This document shows positions 41,086 to 50,282 of a stretch of 64,000 nucleotides of DNA, piece after piece. The stretch's first letter is position 1; every line of letters starts with the position of its first letter. The stretch spans positions 62,001 through 126,000 of the forward strand of contig NZ_JAUOSB010000005.1 of assembly GCF_030548295.1 (NCBI RefSeq), in the 5' to 3' direction. Under the pieces are notes generated by a model that saw only the letters and a program-made list of their open reading frames with translations, did no database searches and was not told the origin of the DNA. The translations under genes and the position numbers were made by a program. The DNA is from Wenyingzhuangia sp. 2_MG-2023. Lineage in GTDB: Bacteria; Bacteroidota; Bacteroidia; Flavobacteriales; Flavobacteriaceae.

Positions 41086-42339
41086 TTATTGCTGAATGAT
41101 GTTTGCCAATTGTTCTGTCAATGCTTTGCGATGGTATTTTTCTACTCCTGTAGAAGCTATTTGTAAATTTCCCAAAGTGTATTGATGGTGTAAATCTACA
41201 AGTATTTCTTTTAAGTTGTTCACCTCTTTAAAATCTACCACAAAACCTGCATTTGCATTCTCTAAAATACTCGCTAAATCTCCATCTTTTGGAGCAATGG
41301 CAATAACAGGTCTTTGTGCTTGTAAATATTCAAATATTTTTCCTGTAATAATACCTTTCGCACTTGGTACATTGTTTACAGCCAGCAGTAATACTTGTGA
41401 TTTTTGTTGATACTTTCTTACCTCATCATGGGGTAAATAATCAATAAACGTAATTGAATCTGTCAATTGATAATCCTCAATGCTTTGCTTTACTTCTTGT
41501 GCTACTTTTCCTATCAACTGTATTTTGCAGTTTACACTCTCTTTCAGTTCACTCAATGCTTGCCATAAAACTATAGGATTTCTGTCCGCATTTAGCATTC
41601 CTATATGTGTCAATGTAAACTCTTTGTCTAGTTTTTTTTCATTGCTCAACTCCCCATCAAAACCATTGGTAATAACGTGTACATGATTTGAAAACACATC
41701 GTAAGATTTTTTCATTTCATTTCCAACCACCAATACCTCATCTGCATTTTTCAAAACTTCTTGTTCTAACTTGTGATGTTTTTGAATTGATTTTTTGGTC
41801 AAAGGCAATTGATGAAAATAATCTATTTCTGTCCAAGGATCTCTAAAATCAGCAATCCACCGGATATTTGTTTTTTTCTTTAACCCCAAAGCAATACAGT
41901 GTGTAGTATGCGGAGGTCCTGTAGAAATAATGGCATCTATTTTATGCGTAGATAAATAATTTTCTAAAAAAGAAATAGAAGGTTTTATCCAAAATACACG
42001 AGCATCTGGAATAAAATAATTTGCTCGAATGTAGGTAGCAATTTTTGTCAATCTACTCTTTTGGGGACTTAAAAAACCTGCGCTTGTCTTTATTTTTTTC
42101 TTTCTCGAAAATATGGAAGCTAATTGATAAGGTTCCCAAATGGGTTGTTTGATAACTTCTATATTTGCAGGAATATCATCACACAAAGTCTCATCCAATA
42201 TAGGATAATCTGGATTGTCAACGGTATAAATCACTGGGGTAATGTCAAAATCTTGTAAGTATTTTACAAATTTCAACCAACGTTGCACACCAGAACCTCC
42301 CGCAGGCGGCCAATAATAAGTGATGATTAAAACCTTCAT
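41086..42339 (-). CDS. GT4-type glycosyltransferase
   Basis: This 417-residue GT-B protein begins MKVLIITYYWPPAGGSGVQRW, the usual nucleotide-sugar glycosyltransferase start, and has DFRDPWTEID, a VITNGFDGE hinge and a C-terminal EYLQAQRPVIAIAPKDGD donor-site region. Donor and acceptor are unknown. It lies in the envelope glycan cluster between another GT4 (2-base gap) and wecB. No signal peptide, so it acts on the cytoplasmic face. Confidence 0.88.
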   Translation of the reverse strand: MKVLIITYYWPPAGGSGVQRWLKFVKYLQDFDITPVIYTVDNPDYPILDETLCDDIPANIEVIKQPIWEPYQLASIFSRKKKIKTSAGFLSPQKSRLTKIATYIRANYFIPDARVFWIKPSISFLENYLSTHKIDAIISTGPPHTTHCIALGLKKKTNIRWIADFRDPWTEIDYFHQLPLTKKSIQKHHKLEQEVLKNADEVLVVGNEMKKSYDVFSNHVHVITNGFDGELSNEKKLDKEFTLTHIGMLNADRNPIVLWQALSELKESVNCKIQLIGKVAQEVKQSIEDYQLTDSITFIDYLPHDEVRKYQQKSQVLLLAVNNVPSAKGIITGKIFEYLQAQRPVIAIAPKDGDLASILENANAGFVVDFKEVNNLKEILVDLHHQYTLGNLQIASTGVEKYHRKALTEQLANIIQQ

Positions 42340-42341
42340 TT

Positions 42342-43529
42342 TTAAATGGTATTATACAAATCAATCAACCCTTTACAGGCTTGATCCCAGTTGAATTCAT
42401 TATCGATAAACGCTTTTCCTTTTTGCCCCATTTTAGTTCTCAAAGCTTCATTCTTGTACAATTCTAAAGTCTTTTCTACAAAATCATCTACATCTCTATC
42501 TTTGTGAACCAATCCTGCTCCTACCCTGTTTACCAATGTTTTTTGAGCCGTAGCATTGCTTACCAAAAGTGGCTTGGAAAAACTCATGTATTGAAAAATT
42601 TTATTGGCATACGCAACATCGTGCTGCATGCTTCTGTGTAATGGTGATATACACACGCTACTGGCTTTTATATAAGACGGAAACAACGCTACATTTTGCC
42701 AACCTTCAAAATCAACTAGATCTTCTACTCCCAAATCTTGAACTTGTTTTTTTAAAACAATATCTGTTGTGTTGGTTCCAACAATCACCAATTTTACATT
42801 CTCAATTTTATCAGCAATAATTTTAATTGCACTTATCGCTGTTTGCAAACCTCTCCTTAAATGCGTATCTCCCAAGTACAAAATCACAAAACTATCTTTG
42901 TATCTTTTTAAGATCTCTGTATCCATAACTGCATCTTGGTAAAAAGATTTACGGATGGTATTAGGAACCAAAACTATTTTATCATTTGATATTTTAGTTC
43001 TTTGCACAACTTCCGAAACAAACTCTGGAGAAACGGTGATAATTTTAGTAGCTTTTGCTATAAACTCCTCTTCCTTTTTTTTCCATTTTGTAGGTGATAT
43101 GATGTATTTACCCGGAAACTTCTGTAAATGAGGATAAAACTTCATCACTTCTGGCATGTTGTCATGAAGATCTAAAACCGTTTTCAATCCTATTTTTTTG
43201 TTGGCTTTAAAAACGGCATCTGCAATTCTAATGTCATGAATGTGAAGTATCTCAACATTCTGTTGCTTTACAAATAGTTCAATTTTTTTAGCCATTCTGT
43301 TTGTGTAAAAAGGAACCGTATAGGCCAAAGCAGACAACTTATATTCTAATAAATTGGACGTAAATCTACTAACCTGAATTCCATTGATCACTTCAAAATC
43401 ACTCTCTTTTTCATCGTATTTCAAACAAAATAAAAAAACGTCGTGCCCTGAATTCACCAAAGACACAGCTTCATTTTCTACCCTTGGATCTGGTGGAAAA
43501 TTTTTATCCAAAATCATTCCTATACGCAT
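42342..43529 (-). CDS. GT4-family glycosyltransferase
   Basis: This 395-residue GT-B protein has MILDKNFPPDPRVENEA, ILHIHDIRIADAVF and LDLHDNMPE in the acceptor half, then VLYLGDTHLRRGLQTAI and PLLVSNATAQKTLVN in the donor half. The arrangement is that of GT4 enzymes that extend cell-surface polysaccharides. It is encoded 4 bases after the YfhO-type gene and 2 before the next glycosyltransferase. Confidence 0.88.
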   Translation of the reverse strand: MRIGMILDKNFPPDPRVENEAVSLVNSGHDVFLFCLKYDEKESDFEVINGIQVSRFTSNLLEYKLSALAYTVPFYTNRMAKKIELFVKQQNVEILHIHDIRIADAVFKANKKIGLKTVLDLHDNMPEVMKFYPHLQKFPGKYIISPTKWKKKEEEFIAKATKIITVSPEFVSEVVQRTKISNDKIVLVPNTIRKSFYQDAVMDTEILKRYKDSFVILYLGDTHLRRGLQTAISAIKIIADKIENVKLVIVGTNTTDIVLKKQVQDLGVEDLVDFEGWQNVALFPSYIKASSVCISPLHRSMQHDVAYANKIFQYMSFSKPLLVSNATAQKTLVNRVGAGLVHKDRDVDDFVEKTLELYKNEALRTKMGQKGKAFIDNEFNWDQACKGLIDLYNTI

Positions 43530-43533
43530 CCGA

Positions 43534-45945
43534 TTACTTCTTTTTTCGATATAGAAATGCTAAAATTGCAGAAATTACAATTAACAAAATATACCCTATC
43601 AAACTAATACTTGCCCCTTGTTGAATTACTTTAGGTTCAAATTTAAACTCAACAGTATGTGCTCCTTCAGGAACATTCATTGCTCTTAAAACATAATTGG
43701 CTCTAAAATGAGGTTTCAAAACACCATCTATATATGCATTCCATCCTGGCTGGTAATAAATTTCCGAAAACACCGCTACCTGAGGCTTTTCCGATTTGTA
43801 TGTATAAACCAAATCATTAGGTTCATAAGATTGTAATTGAATCTCTGCTGTAGGATCTTTTTCGATTGGAGCTACGTTAAATTCGCTGGTATTTACAACC
43901 ACATCCGTTTTAGAATTGAAATTTGATAAAGCTAAAATTTCTTCATCGGCATTATTTACATTAATGGTATTGTTTACAAACCAAGCATTTCCATTTGCTC
44001 CAGGATTTCTTTGCACTTGCTTACTATCTTCTGTAGGAACTATAAAATATTTGGTATTTAACATATTCAACACCTCAATATTGTTCTTTGAAATCTGAAA
44101 ATCCACCAATTCTTGATATCTTCTCAACTTAGCTGCATGATACCCTCCAATAGATTTGTGAAAATAGGATGTTGCCCCATCATTCATAAAATTACCAGAA
44201 AAATTCACCACTCTATAATGCCCTGTATCTTGTAAAATCTGTTTGTCTATAGCAGATTTCTGAAAAGGCTTTTCTACTTTGTTCGATGGTAAAAAATCAG
44301 CATCGTTTACATATCTTTTTGCTACACTCATGGTATCAAAAAGCAGTACCAATCCTAAAACAACAAGTGTATATTCTTTCTTAAACTTTGTTTTTAATGT
44401 CAACCACAAAGCTCCAATTACAATCAAAATCAAAAACAAAGAACGTACACCATCTCCATATAACATTGCTTTTCTATCCGCTTGCAGTGCTCCAGAAAAA
44501 CCTGCAATTTGAGAATTCCAATACACATCATTTACTCCTTCAAAAGAATAAAACATTCCTCCCAAAAAGACAAAAAGCAACAACAAACCACCTGTAATTA
44601 GTGATCCAAGTTTTAATGCTTTAAATTTTTCTGTTTTAGAAACCTCATCAGCCAACAATTCTTTTAAAGCCAACATTCCTAACAAAGGAATGCATATTTC
44701 TGCTATAATCTGAATAGACGTAACTGCTCTAAACTTGTTGTACATCGGTACAAAATCAATAAAAAAATCGGTTAAAAAACTTAAATTTTTACCCAAACTC
44801 ATCAACAAAGAAAAAACAACCGCTGCAATCAATCCTTTTTTAATCCATCCTTTCACTAAAAAACAACCTACAAAAAACAGAAAAACAAATACCGCTCCAA
44901 TATATGCAGGTGCTGCTACAATAGGCTGTTCTCCCCAATAAGTTGGAGCATTTTCTGAAAACTTAGCTGCTTGTTTCACTCCTATTTTAGGAGCTAAAAA
45001 TTGATATGTATGAGATTCTATACCGAGGTTTTCATTGTTGGCACCTCCAACAAAACCAGGCACCATTAAATTTAGTAGCTCTAATTTTCCGTAACTATAT
45101 TCTGTAATGTAATCCTTAGACAAACCCGTTGTTTCTTCTCTGCTTTTTTGATCAGGAGTAATTGTCAATTCACTTTTACTACGCGTACTGTTAGATGCGT
45201 ATTCTTTGGTAGCTAACAAGCTTTGGGCATTCATTAACAACCCAACAACCATAGCTACAATAACAAAAGAAATTGGCTTGATGACTTCTTTGATTGTTTT
45301 GTTTTGATAATGTTCTAACACATAAAATCCGCCCACAAACAAAAACATGAACAACATATAATACGTCATTTGTGGATGACTTGTGTGTACTTCTAAACCT
45401 GTAGCCAATGCTGTTAAAACAAACCCCAAAACGTATTTATTTTGGAACAACAACAAAACTCCAGACAAAACCAAAGGAATGTAACCAATAGCATGTGCTT
45501 TTGCATTGTGTCCAACCCCTAAAATAATGATAAAATAGGTAGAAAAACCAAACGCCAAAGAACCAATCAAAGCTAGCTTCCAATCAAACTTTAAAACTGT
45601 TAGCAGAACAAAGAAACCAACAAAATATAAAAACAGATAATCTGCAGGTCTTGGTAAAAAGCGAATAATACTGTCTACCGTTTTGATATAATCATTGGGA
45701 TAATACGTACTTAATTGATACGAAGGCATTCCTCCAAAGGCAGCATCCGTCCAATAAGCTTCTTTACCATTTTCTGTTCTGTAATCATTCAATTCTTTAG
45801 ACATTCCTCTAAACTGAGCAATATCACTCTGAAAAATTTTATATCCTTTTAAGACAGGTTTGAAATAAAAAAGTGCTACGATACAAAAAGCAGCAAGCAC
45901 TCCTAAATAAACTGCTACTTGTTTTACATTTATTGATTTTTTCAA
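43534..45945 (-). CDS. YfhO-family multi-spanning membrane protein
   Basis: This 803-residue protein has about 12 transmembrane segments in its first 540 residues, a large extracytoplasmic domain (about 560-770) and a last helix followed by RKKK. The N-terminal loop FQSDIAQFRGMSKELNDYR and the AFGGMPSYQLS stretch are typical of Bacteroidota YfhO proteins. Relatives in Gram-positives are GT-C-type enzymes that glycosylate surface polymers using lipid-linked sugars. The same general role is plausible here, but not shown. First gene of the cluster reading to 38539. Confidence 0.85.
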   Translation of the reverse strand: MKKSINVKQVAVYLGVLAAFCIVALFYFKPVLKGYKIFQSDIAQFRGMSKELNDYRTENGKEAYWTDAAFGGMPSYQLSTYYPNDYIKTVDSIIRFLPRPADYLFLYFVGFFVLLTVLKFDWKLALIGSLAFGFSTYFIIILGVGHNAKAHAIGYIPLVLSGVLLLFQNKYVLGFVLTALATGLEVHTSHPQMTYYMLFMFLFVGGFYVLEHYQNKTIKEVIKPISFVIVAMVVGLLMNAQSLLATKEYASNSTRSKSELTITPDQKSREETTGLSKDYITEYSYGKLELLNLMVPGFVGGANNENLGIESHTYQFLAPKIGVKQAAKFSENAPTYWGEQPIVAAPAYIGAVFVFLFFVGCFLVKGWIKKGLIAAVVFSLLMSLGKNLSFLTDFFIDFVPMYNKFRAVTSIQIIAEICIPLLGMLALKELLADEVSKTEKFKALKLGSLITGGLLLLFVFLGGMFYSFEGVNDVYWNSQIAGFSGALQADRKAMLYGDGVRSLFLILIVIGALWLTLKTKFKKEYTLVVLGLVLLFDTMSVAKRYVNDADFLPSNKVEKPFQKSAIDKQILQDTGHYRVVNFSGNFMNDGATSYFHKSIGGYHAAKLRRYQELVDFQISKNNIEVLNMLNTKYFIVPTEDSKQVQRNPGANGNAWFVNNTINVNNADEEILALSNFNSKTDVVVNTSEFNVAPIEKDPTAEIQLQSYEPNDLVYTYKSEKPQVAVFSEIYYQPGWNAYIDGVLKPHFRANYVLRAMNVPEGAHTVEFKFEPKVIQQGASISLIGYILLIVISAILAFLYRKKK

Positions 45946-45963
45946 CTTTTATTTTTTAGAAAA

Positions 45964-46221
45964 TTAATCTACTTCTTCATAATCTACATACTCCCCAACA
46001 TTATCACTTACTGTACTATTTTGTTGTGGTTTTTTATCAATTGTTGTGGTGCCTTCTTTTGTAACAGTTTCTTTTTTAGTTTGCTGTTGTCCCGTTTTTT
46101 TTTCCACATATTTCACTAACAAAACAGGAGCAATATACTTCATGAAAAACTTAGCAACGTAATATATTGCCATAATAATTAAGATAGTTCTAATCAGTCC
46201 CATAACACTCGCTTCTTGCAT
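45964..46221 (-). CDS. DUF4834-like small membrane protein
   Basis: This 85-residue protein has one N-terminal transmembrane helix (LIRTILIIMAIYYVAKFFM) and a polar, Lys/Gln/Thr-rich tail ending in an acidic EYVDYEEVD. It resembles the DUF4834 family of Bacteroidota. Relatives usually start at MG-x-x-R-T-I-L-I-I, so the real start may be Met7 (46203) rather than 46221. It lies 18 bases before the YfhO-type gene and is probably in its operon. Function unknown. Confidence 0.75.
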   Translation of the reverse strand: MQEASVMGLIRTILIIMAIYYVAKFFMKYIAPVLLVKYVEKKTGQQQTKKETVTKEGTTTIDKKPQQNSTVSDNVGEYVDYEEVD

Positions 46222-46319
46222 TCTTAAATTTTTAGTTCCCCAAAAATAATAATTTGAAAACGAACCAACCTCTCACAGTATAAAATATTATATTTACACT
46301 TATATATTTTCTAGCTATT

Positions 46320-47492
46320 ATGAACCGAATACTTTTAAGCATCTTTTGTTATTTGTTTTTTACAACCACAAATTATGCACAATACACGAGCATTATAAAT
46401 TCAAATAGGCCTGGTCATACAGAAACACCTTATGCTCTTGGTACAGATGTACTTCAGTTTGAAAACACTTCTTTTGTTAAGTCTTTTAAAAACCCAAGCA
46501 TAAAGTCCACAGCCATCAGCAATTTACTAAACGTTCGTTATGGGTTTGCTACTGAAAGACTAGAAGCCTCTTTTGATGTACTTTACACACACCAAAGTTT
46601 TTCTACAGAAAACTTACCTTCTATTACTGGAGCAGAAAATTTAGCTATCGGGCTTAAATATCTTATTTATCAACATACCAACAAAGAAAGTACTGAACTT
46701 AAAAAAAGTTGGAACAGAAGATATGGGTTTAAATACAACGGACTGATACCTAGCATAGCCTTAGCCGTACATTTAAATACCCCGCTTACAAGTAGTAATT
46801 TTGTAAATGGTGGTGCTGGATCTTTTTCTTTTAGCCTGATTACTCAAAACAATATTAGCAGAAAATTACGAATCAACAATCAATTTGATTACAATTATTT
46901 TGGTGGTGATTTGCCTGAATTTATTTATACAATATCTAGTGCGTACTTAATGTTTGATAGATTCAACCCTTTTGTGCAATTAGGATATCACAACAACGAT
47001 CTGTATTCTTATCTAAATTTAGGGATCGGTACTCCTTATTTAATCCAAAAAAATCTTTCAGTTTCCGCCTATTTAGACGCTTCTTTTGGTAATGATGTTT
47101 CTGGATTAGAATTTGGGATCAATGCTTCGTACCGAATAGACAAACACGAAGACAAATGGGTTTACAAAAAAAGCAAATTACTTGAAGATGAATATTGGGA
47201 GGATGAAGCAAATATAGACCAAGAACTTCTTGAACAAGAATTAGAAATGGGAACTATAGAAGAAGAACCAAAAAAAGACAATTTCTTTACTCGATTTTTC
47301 AGTAAATTCAAAAGCAAGAAAAAAGATTTGAAACCTAAAAAGAAGAAAAAAAGGAAAAAGAAATCTAAAGAAGAAGATTCTGAGGAAGATATTAAAGCAG
47401 AGAAAAAAGGTTTCTTTAGTAGATTCTTTAAGAAAAAAGAAAAAAAAGAAGACCCCGAAGAAGAAATTGAGGATGTAATTTCTGATTACTAA
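46320..47492 (+). CDS. Outer-membrane beta-barrel (transporter-like) with Lys/Glu-rich C-terminal tail
   Basis: This 390-residue exported protein has a signal peptide (about 1-20) and a beta-barrel region (25-275) resembling the outer-membrane family annotated as 'transporter' (phenol MetA-like), with SNRPGHTETPYALGTDVLQFE at its start. Residues about 280-390 form a charged tail with two similar units, FFTRFFSKFKSKKK and FFSRFFKKKEKKE, separated by Lys- and Glu-rich stretches. Such a tail after a barrel is odd; it may face the periplasm and bind DNA, peptidoglycan or acidic polymers. It is followed by rsmE after 15 bases. Cargo and role unknown. Confidence 0.75.
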   Translation: MNRILLSIFCYLFFTTTNYAQYTSIINSNRPGHTETPYALGTDVLQFENTSFVKSFKNPSIKSTAISNLLNVRYGFATERLEASFDVLYTHQSFSTENLPSITGAENLAIGLKYLIYQHTNKESTELKKSWNRRYGFKYNGLIPSIALAVHLNTPLTSSNFVNGGAGSFSFSLITQNNISRKLRINNQFDYNYFGGDLPEFIYTISSAYLMFDRFNPFVQLGYHNNDLYSYLNLGIGTPYLIQKNLSVSAYLDASFGNDVSGLEFGINASYRIDKHEDKWVYKKSKLLEDEYWEDEANIDQELLEQELEMGTIEEEPKKDNFFTRFFSKFKSKKKDLKPKKKKKRKKKSKEEDSEEDIKAEKKGFFSRFFKKKEKKEDPEEEIEDVISDY

Positions 47493-47507
47493 ACATCCAG
47501 AAGAAAT

Positions 47508-48215
47508 ATGATTTTATCGATTAGCGAACACATACAACCTACAGACACATCGTTTGTTTTTGACAAAGATGAAAGTAGACATTTGATAAAAGTACTCCGA
47601 AAAAAAGAAGGAGATTTTGTTTATATAACTGATGGAAAAGGTAATTTTTACACTACTTCTATCAATTTAGCCAATGAAAAAAGATGCATCGTTGTTGTAG
47701 ATAACGTAACACAGCATCCTAAAAACAGGCCGTATCATTTACATATTGCCATTGCTCCCACCAAATTAAATGATCGATACGAGTGGTTTTTAGAAAAAGC
47801 TGTAGAAATAGGAATTGATGAAATTACTCCTATTATTTGCAAAAACTCTGAACGAAAAATAATAAAAATAGATCGAATGAAAAAAATCATTCAATCTGCA
47901 ATAAAACAATCACTTCAGTTGCATCTCCCTATTTTAAACGAACCTGTTTTGTTTGATACTTTTCTAAAGCAACAAACAGCTTCACAAAAATTTATTGCAC
48001 ATTGCGAAGACGAGGACAATAAAAAATATTTACAAAAAATAGCAAAACCTAGCAATGATCTTTTGATACTTGTAGGTCCTGAAGGAGATTTTACTCCCAA
48101 TGAAATTGATCTTGCAATACAGCAAAATTACATTCCCGTTACGTTGGGTCAAAATAGACTTAGAACAGAAACTGCTGGCGTATATATCACCTCTTTAATG
48201 ACAACCCTATTATAG
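47508..48215 (+). CDS. rsmE: 16S rRNA (uracil(1498)-N(3))-methyltransferase
   Basis: RsmE methylates N3 of U1498 in the decoding region of 16S rRNA, using S-adenosylmethionine. The 235-residue protein has the N-terminal PUA-like part (SRHLIKVLRKKEGD), the central APTKLNDRYEWFLEKAVEIGIDEITPI segment (described here by its first residues APTKLNDRYEW), and the SPOUT knot motifs LLILVGPEGDFTPNEI and TLGQNRLRTETAG. It lies between the barrel gene and murF, and its stop codon is 6 bases before the murF ATG. Confidence 0.95.
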   Translation: MILSISEHIQPTDTSFVFDKDESRHLIKVLRKKEGDFVYITDGKGNFYTTSINLANEKRCIVVVDNVTQHPKNRPYHLHIAIAPTKLNDRYEWFLEKAVEIGIDEITPIICKNSERKIIKIDRMKKIIQSAIKQSLQLHLPILNEPVLFDTFLKQQTASQKFIAHCEDEDNKKYLQKIAKPSNDLLILVGPEGDFTPNEIDLAIQQNYIPVTLGQNRLRTETAGVYITSLMTTLL

Positions 48216-48221
48216 TTGGAC

Positions 48222-49481
48222 ATGAAAATTCAAGAATTACACGAATTGTTTTTATTACAAAAGCAAAACTTTACCACTGATACTAGAAAAATCACTCCCA
48301 ATTCCATGTTTTTTGCTCTAAAAGGAGAAAAATTTAATGGAAATACTTTTGCACAACAAGCATTGGAAAAAGGAGCTTCTTACGTTGTTATTGATGAAAA
48401 GGATTTCTATATAGATGAAAGAACTATTTTAGTGAACAATGTTCTAGAAAAACTACAGCAATTGGCTCATTTTCATAGAGAACATTTGGGTATTCCCATC
48501 ATTGCTTTAACGGGTAGCAACGGAAAAACCACCACCAAAGAATTGATTAGAGAGGTTTTAGCAACTCAACACAACGTAGTGGCAACTGTAGGAAACTTGA
48601 ACAATCATATTGGTGTTCCTCTTACAATTTTAAGCATGACCGCTGAGACTGAGATTGGAATTGTAGAAATGGGTGCCAATCATTTAAAAGAAATTCAATT
48701 TTTATGTTTTATTGCTGCTCCAAATTTTGGTTACATCACCAATTTCGGAAAAGCACACTTAGAAGGTTTTGGATCTGAAGAAGGAATTATTCAAGGGAAA
48801 TCTGAAATGTATGATTATATAGCCAATGCAGAAGGAACTGCATTTGTAAATCAAGAAGAGAAAAAACAAGTTGAGCAAGCTGAATTGTGTGATTGTATTT
48901 ATTTCAATCCACACGAGACACCTTTGTTAGAACTGACTCCTTATGTTCAATTGGCTCATAACAATCAAATTATTCAGAGCAATTTGATTGGGAAATACAA
49001 TTACAACAATATTATTGCTGCCATTGCAATTGGAACTCACTTTAACATTTCCAACGACAACATTAAAAAAGCAATTGAAGGTTACATTCCCGAAAACAAT
49101 CGTTCTCAAATTATTAAAAAAAATACAATTCAAATTATTTTAGATGCTTACAATGCCAATCCTACCAGCATGAATGCAGCTTTGGAAAATTTAACAGCTC
49201 TCAATGTTTCTAAAAAAGCTGTCATTCTAGGTGATATGTTTGAACTTGGAACAACAAGCTCTCAAGAACATGAAAATTTAATCAATCATACATTGGCTAA
49301 CAATTTTGAAACAAACGTATTTGTAGGCGAACATTTTTACAAACATCAAAGAAAAGGTGCACATTTTTACAAAACTTTTAACGATTTAAAGAATAACTTT
49401 TATTTTGATTTTAAGAACACAACCTTATTAATTAAAGGCTCTAGAGGGATGGCATTAGAAAGAATTTTAGAAGCACTATAA
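48222..49481 (+). CDS. murF: UDP-N-acetylmuramoyl-tripeptide--D-alanyl-D-alanine ligase
   Basis: MurF adds D-Ala-D-Ala to the UDP-MurNAc-tripeptide, the last cytoplasmic step of the peptidoglycan precursor. It has an N-terminal domain with FALKGEKFNGNTFA, the ATP loop IALTGSNGKTTTKELI, VGNLNNHIGVPLT, EMGANHLKEI and a C-terminal ligase domain with LDAYNANPTSMNAAL and LGDMFELG. I use ATG 48222 (MKIQEL, 419 residues) rather than the TTG at 48216 directly after the rsmE stop. The gene ends before a hairpin terminator at 49505. Confidence 0.95.
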   Translation: MKIQELHELFLLQKQNFTTDTRKITPNSMFFALKGEKFNGNTFAQQALEKGASYVVIDEKDFYIDERTILVNNVLEKLQQLAHFHREHLGIPIIALTGSNGKTTTKELIREVLATQHNVVATVGNLNNHIGVPLTILSMTAETEIGIVEMGANHLKEIQFLCFIAAPNFGYITNFGKAHLEGFGSEEGIIQGKSEMYDYIANAEGTAFVNQEEKKQVEQAELCDCIYFNPHETPLLELTPYVQLAHNNQIIQSNLIGKYNYNNIIAAIAIGTHFNISNDNIKKAIEGYIPENNRSQIIKKNTIQIILDAYNANPTSMNAALENLTALNVSKKAVILGDMFELGTTSSQEHENLINHTLANNFETNVFVGEHFYKHQRKGAHFYKTFNDLKNNFYFDFKNTTLLIKGSRGMALERILEAL

Positions 49482-49504
49482 AAATAGACAACCAACAGAT
49501 AACC

Positions 49505-49542
49505 AAGGCTTAAATTATTTTTTTAAGCCTTTTATTTTTTTC
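49505..49542 (+). terminator. Terminator after murF
   Basis: A 10-bp stem, AAGGCTTAAA (49505-49514) with TTTAAGCCTT (49522-49531), and a 7-base loop, is followed by a T-rich tract. Confidence 0.88.
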
Positions 49543-49665
49543 ATATGAGAACACAACTAACTCATTTGAGCAAAAACAAACAATATTCTATCGCTAATTT
49601 TGGACTAACAAACACGATGTTTCTGTGATACACATCATCTAAGTATCACACTAAAAAATAACACC

Positions 49666-50115
49666 ATGAAAACAGTTCAAAAAGCAATTACTGACAAATT
49701 AGAAACACTATTAGTACGAACACACGATGCTGAAAAGGGATTTTCCAAAGCAGCCGAAAATACAAGTCACTTAGGATTAAAAGCCTATTTTAAAACAAAA
49801 TCAGAACAAAGAAAAAAATTTTCTGATGAATTAATGGATGAGATAAAAGCCCTAGACGGAGATTTTGACAAAGAAGGAAGTATGCAAGGTTCTGCTCACA
49901 GAACATGGATGGATTTAAAATCTTATTTTACCAATGATGATGCCGAAGCGATGTTAGAAGAAGCTATTACAGGTGAAAAAAAATCAGTTGAAGATTATAA
50001 AGACGTCATTTATGACACCGCAATTCCACCTTCAATCAAATCTATTTTACAAACACAATTGTCTAAAATAGAAAACGGATTGTCTACCATCAAGACTTTG
50101 GAAGACATTCATTAA
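49666..50115 (+). CDS. PA2169/DUF2383-like four-helix-bundle protein
   Basis: This 149-residue, mostly helical, charged, cytoplasmic protein resembles the ferritin-like family DUF2383 (PA2169). Features include an AEKGFSKAAEN segment and a helix with EAITGEKKSVEDYKDVIYD. These proteins often appear in stress-response contexts and lack an assigned reaction. I see no complete diiron ligand set. The gene stands alone between the murF terminator and its own terminator. Confidence 0.85.
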   Translation: MKTVQKAITDKLETLLVRTHDAEKGFSKAAENTSHLGLKAYFKTKSEQRKKFSDELMDEIKALDGDFDKEGSMQGSAHRTWMDLKSYFTNDDAEAMLEEAITGEKKSVEDYKDVIYDTAIPPSIKSILQTQLSKIENGLSTIKTLEDIH

Positions 50116-50128
50116 GATATACTCAAAC

Positions 50129-50174
50129 AATCAAAAAAAGCTAATAGATCAACCTCTATTAGCTTTTTTTGATT
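50129..50174. terminator. Terminator after the DUF2383-like gene
   Basis: A perfect 19-bp stem (50129-50147 with 50156-50174) containing AGCTAATAG/CTATTAGCT, with an 8-base loop and A and T runs. Confidence 0.92.
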
Positions 50175-50282
50175 TAAAACACACAAAATCACATGATTAT
50201 AATTTTGGCACGTTCTTTGGATTCTAACCTGTGTTAAGTTTCTTGAAATAAAGAAACCAAGTTTCATTAAAACACACAGATT

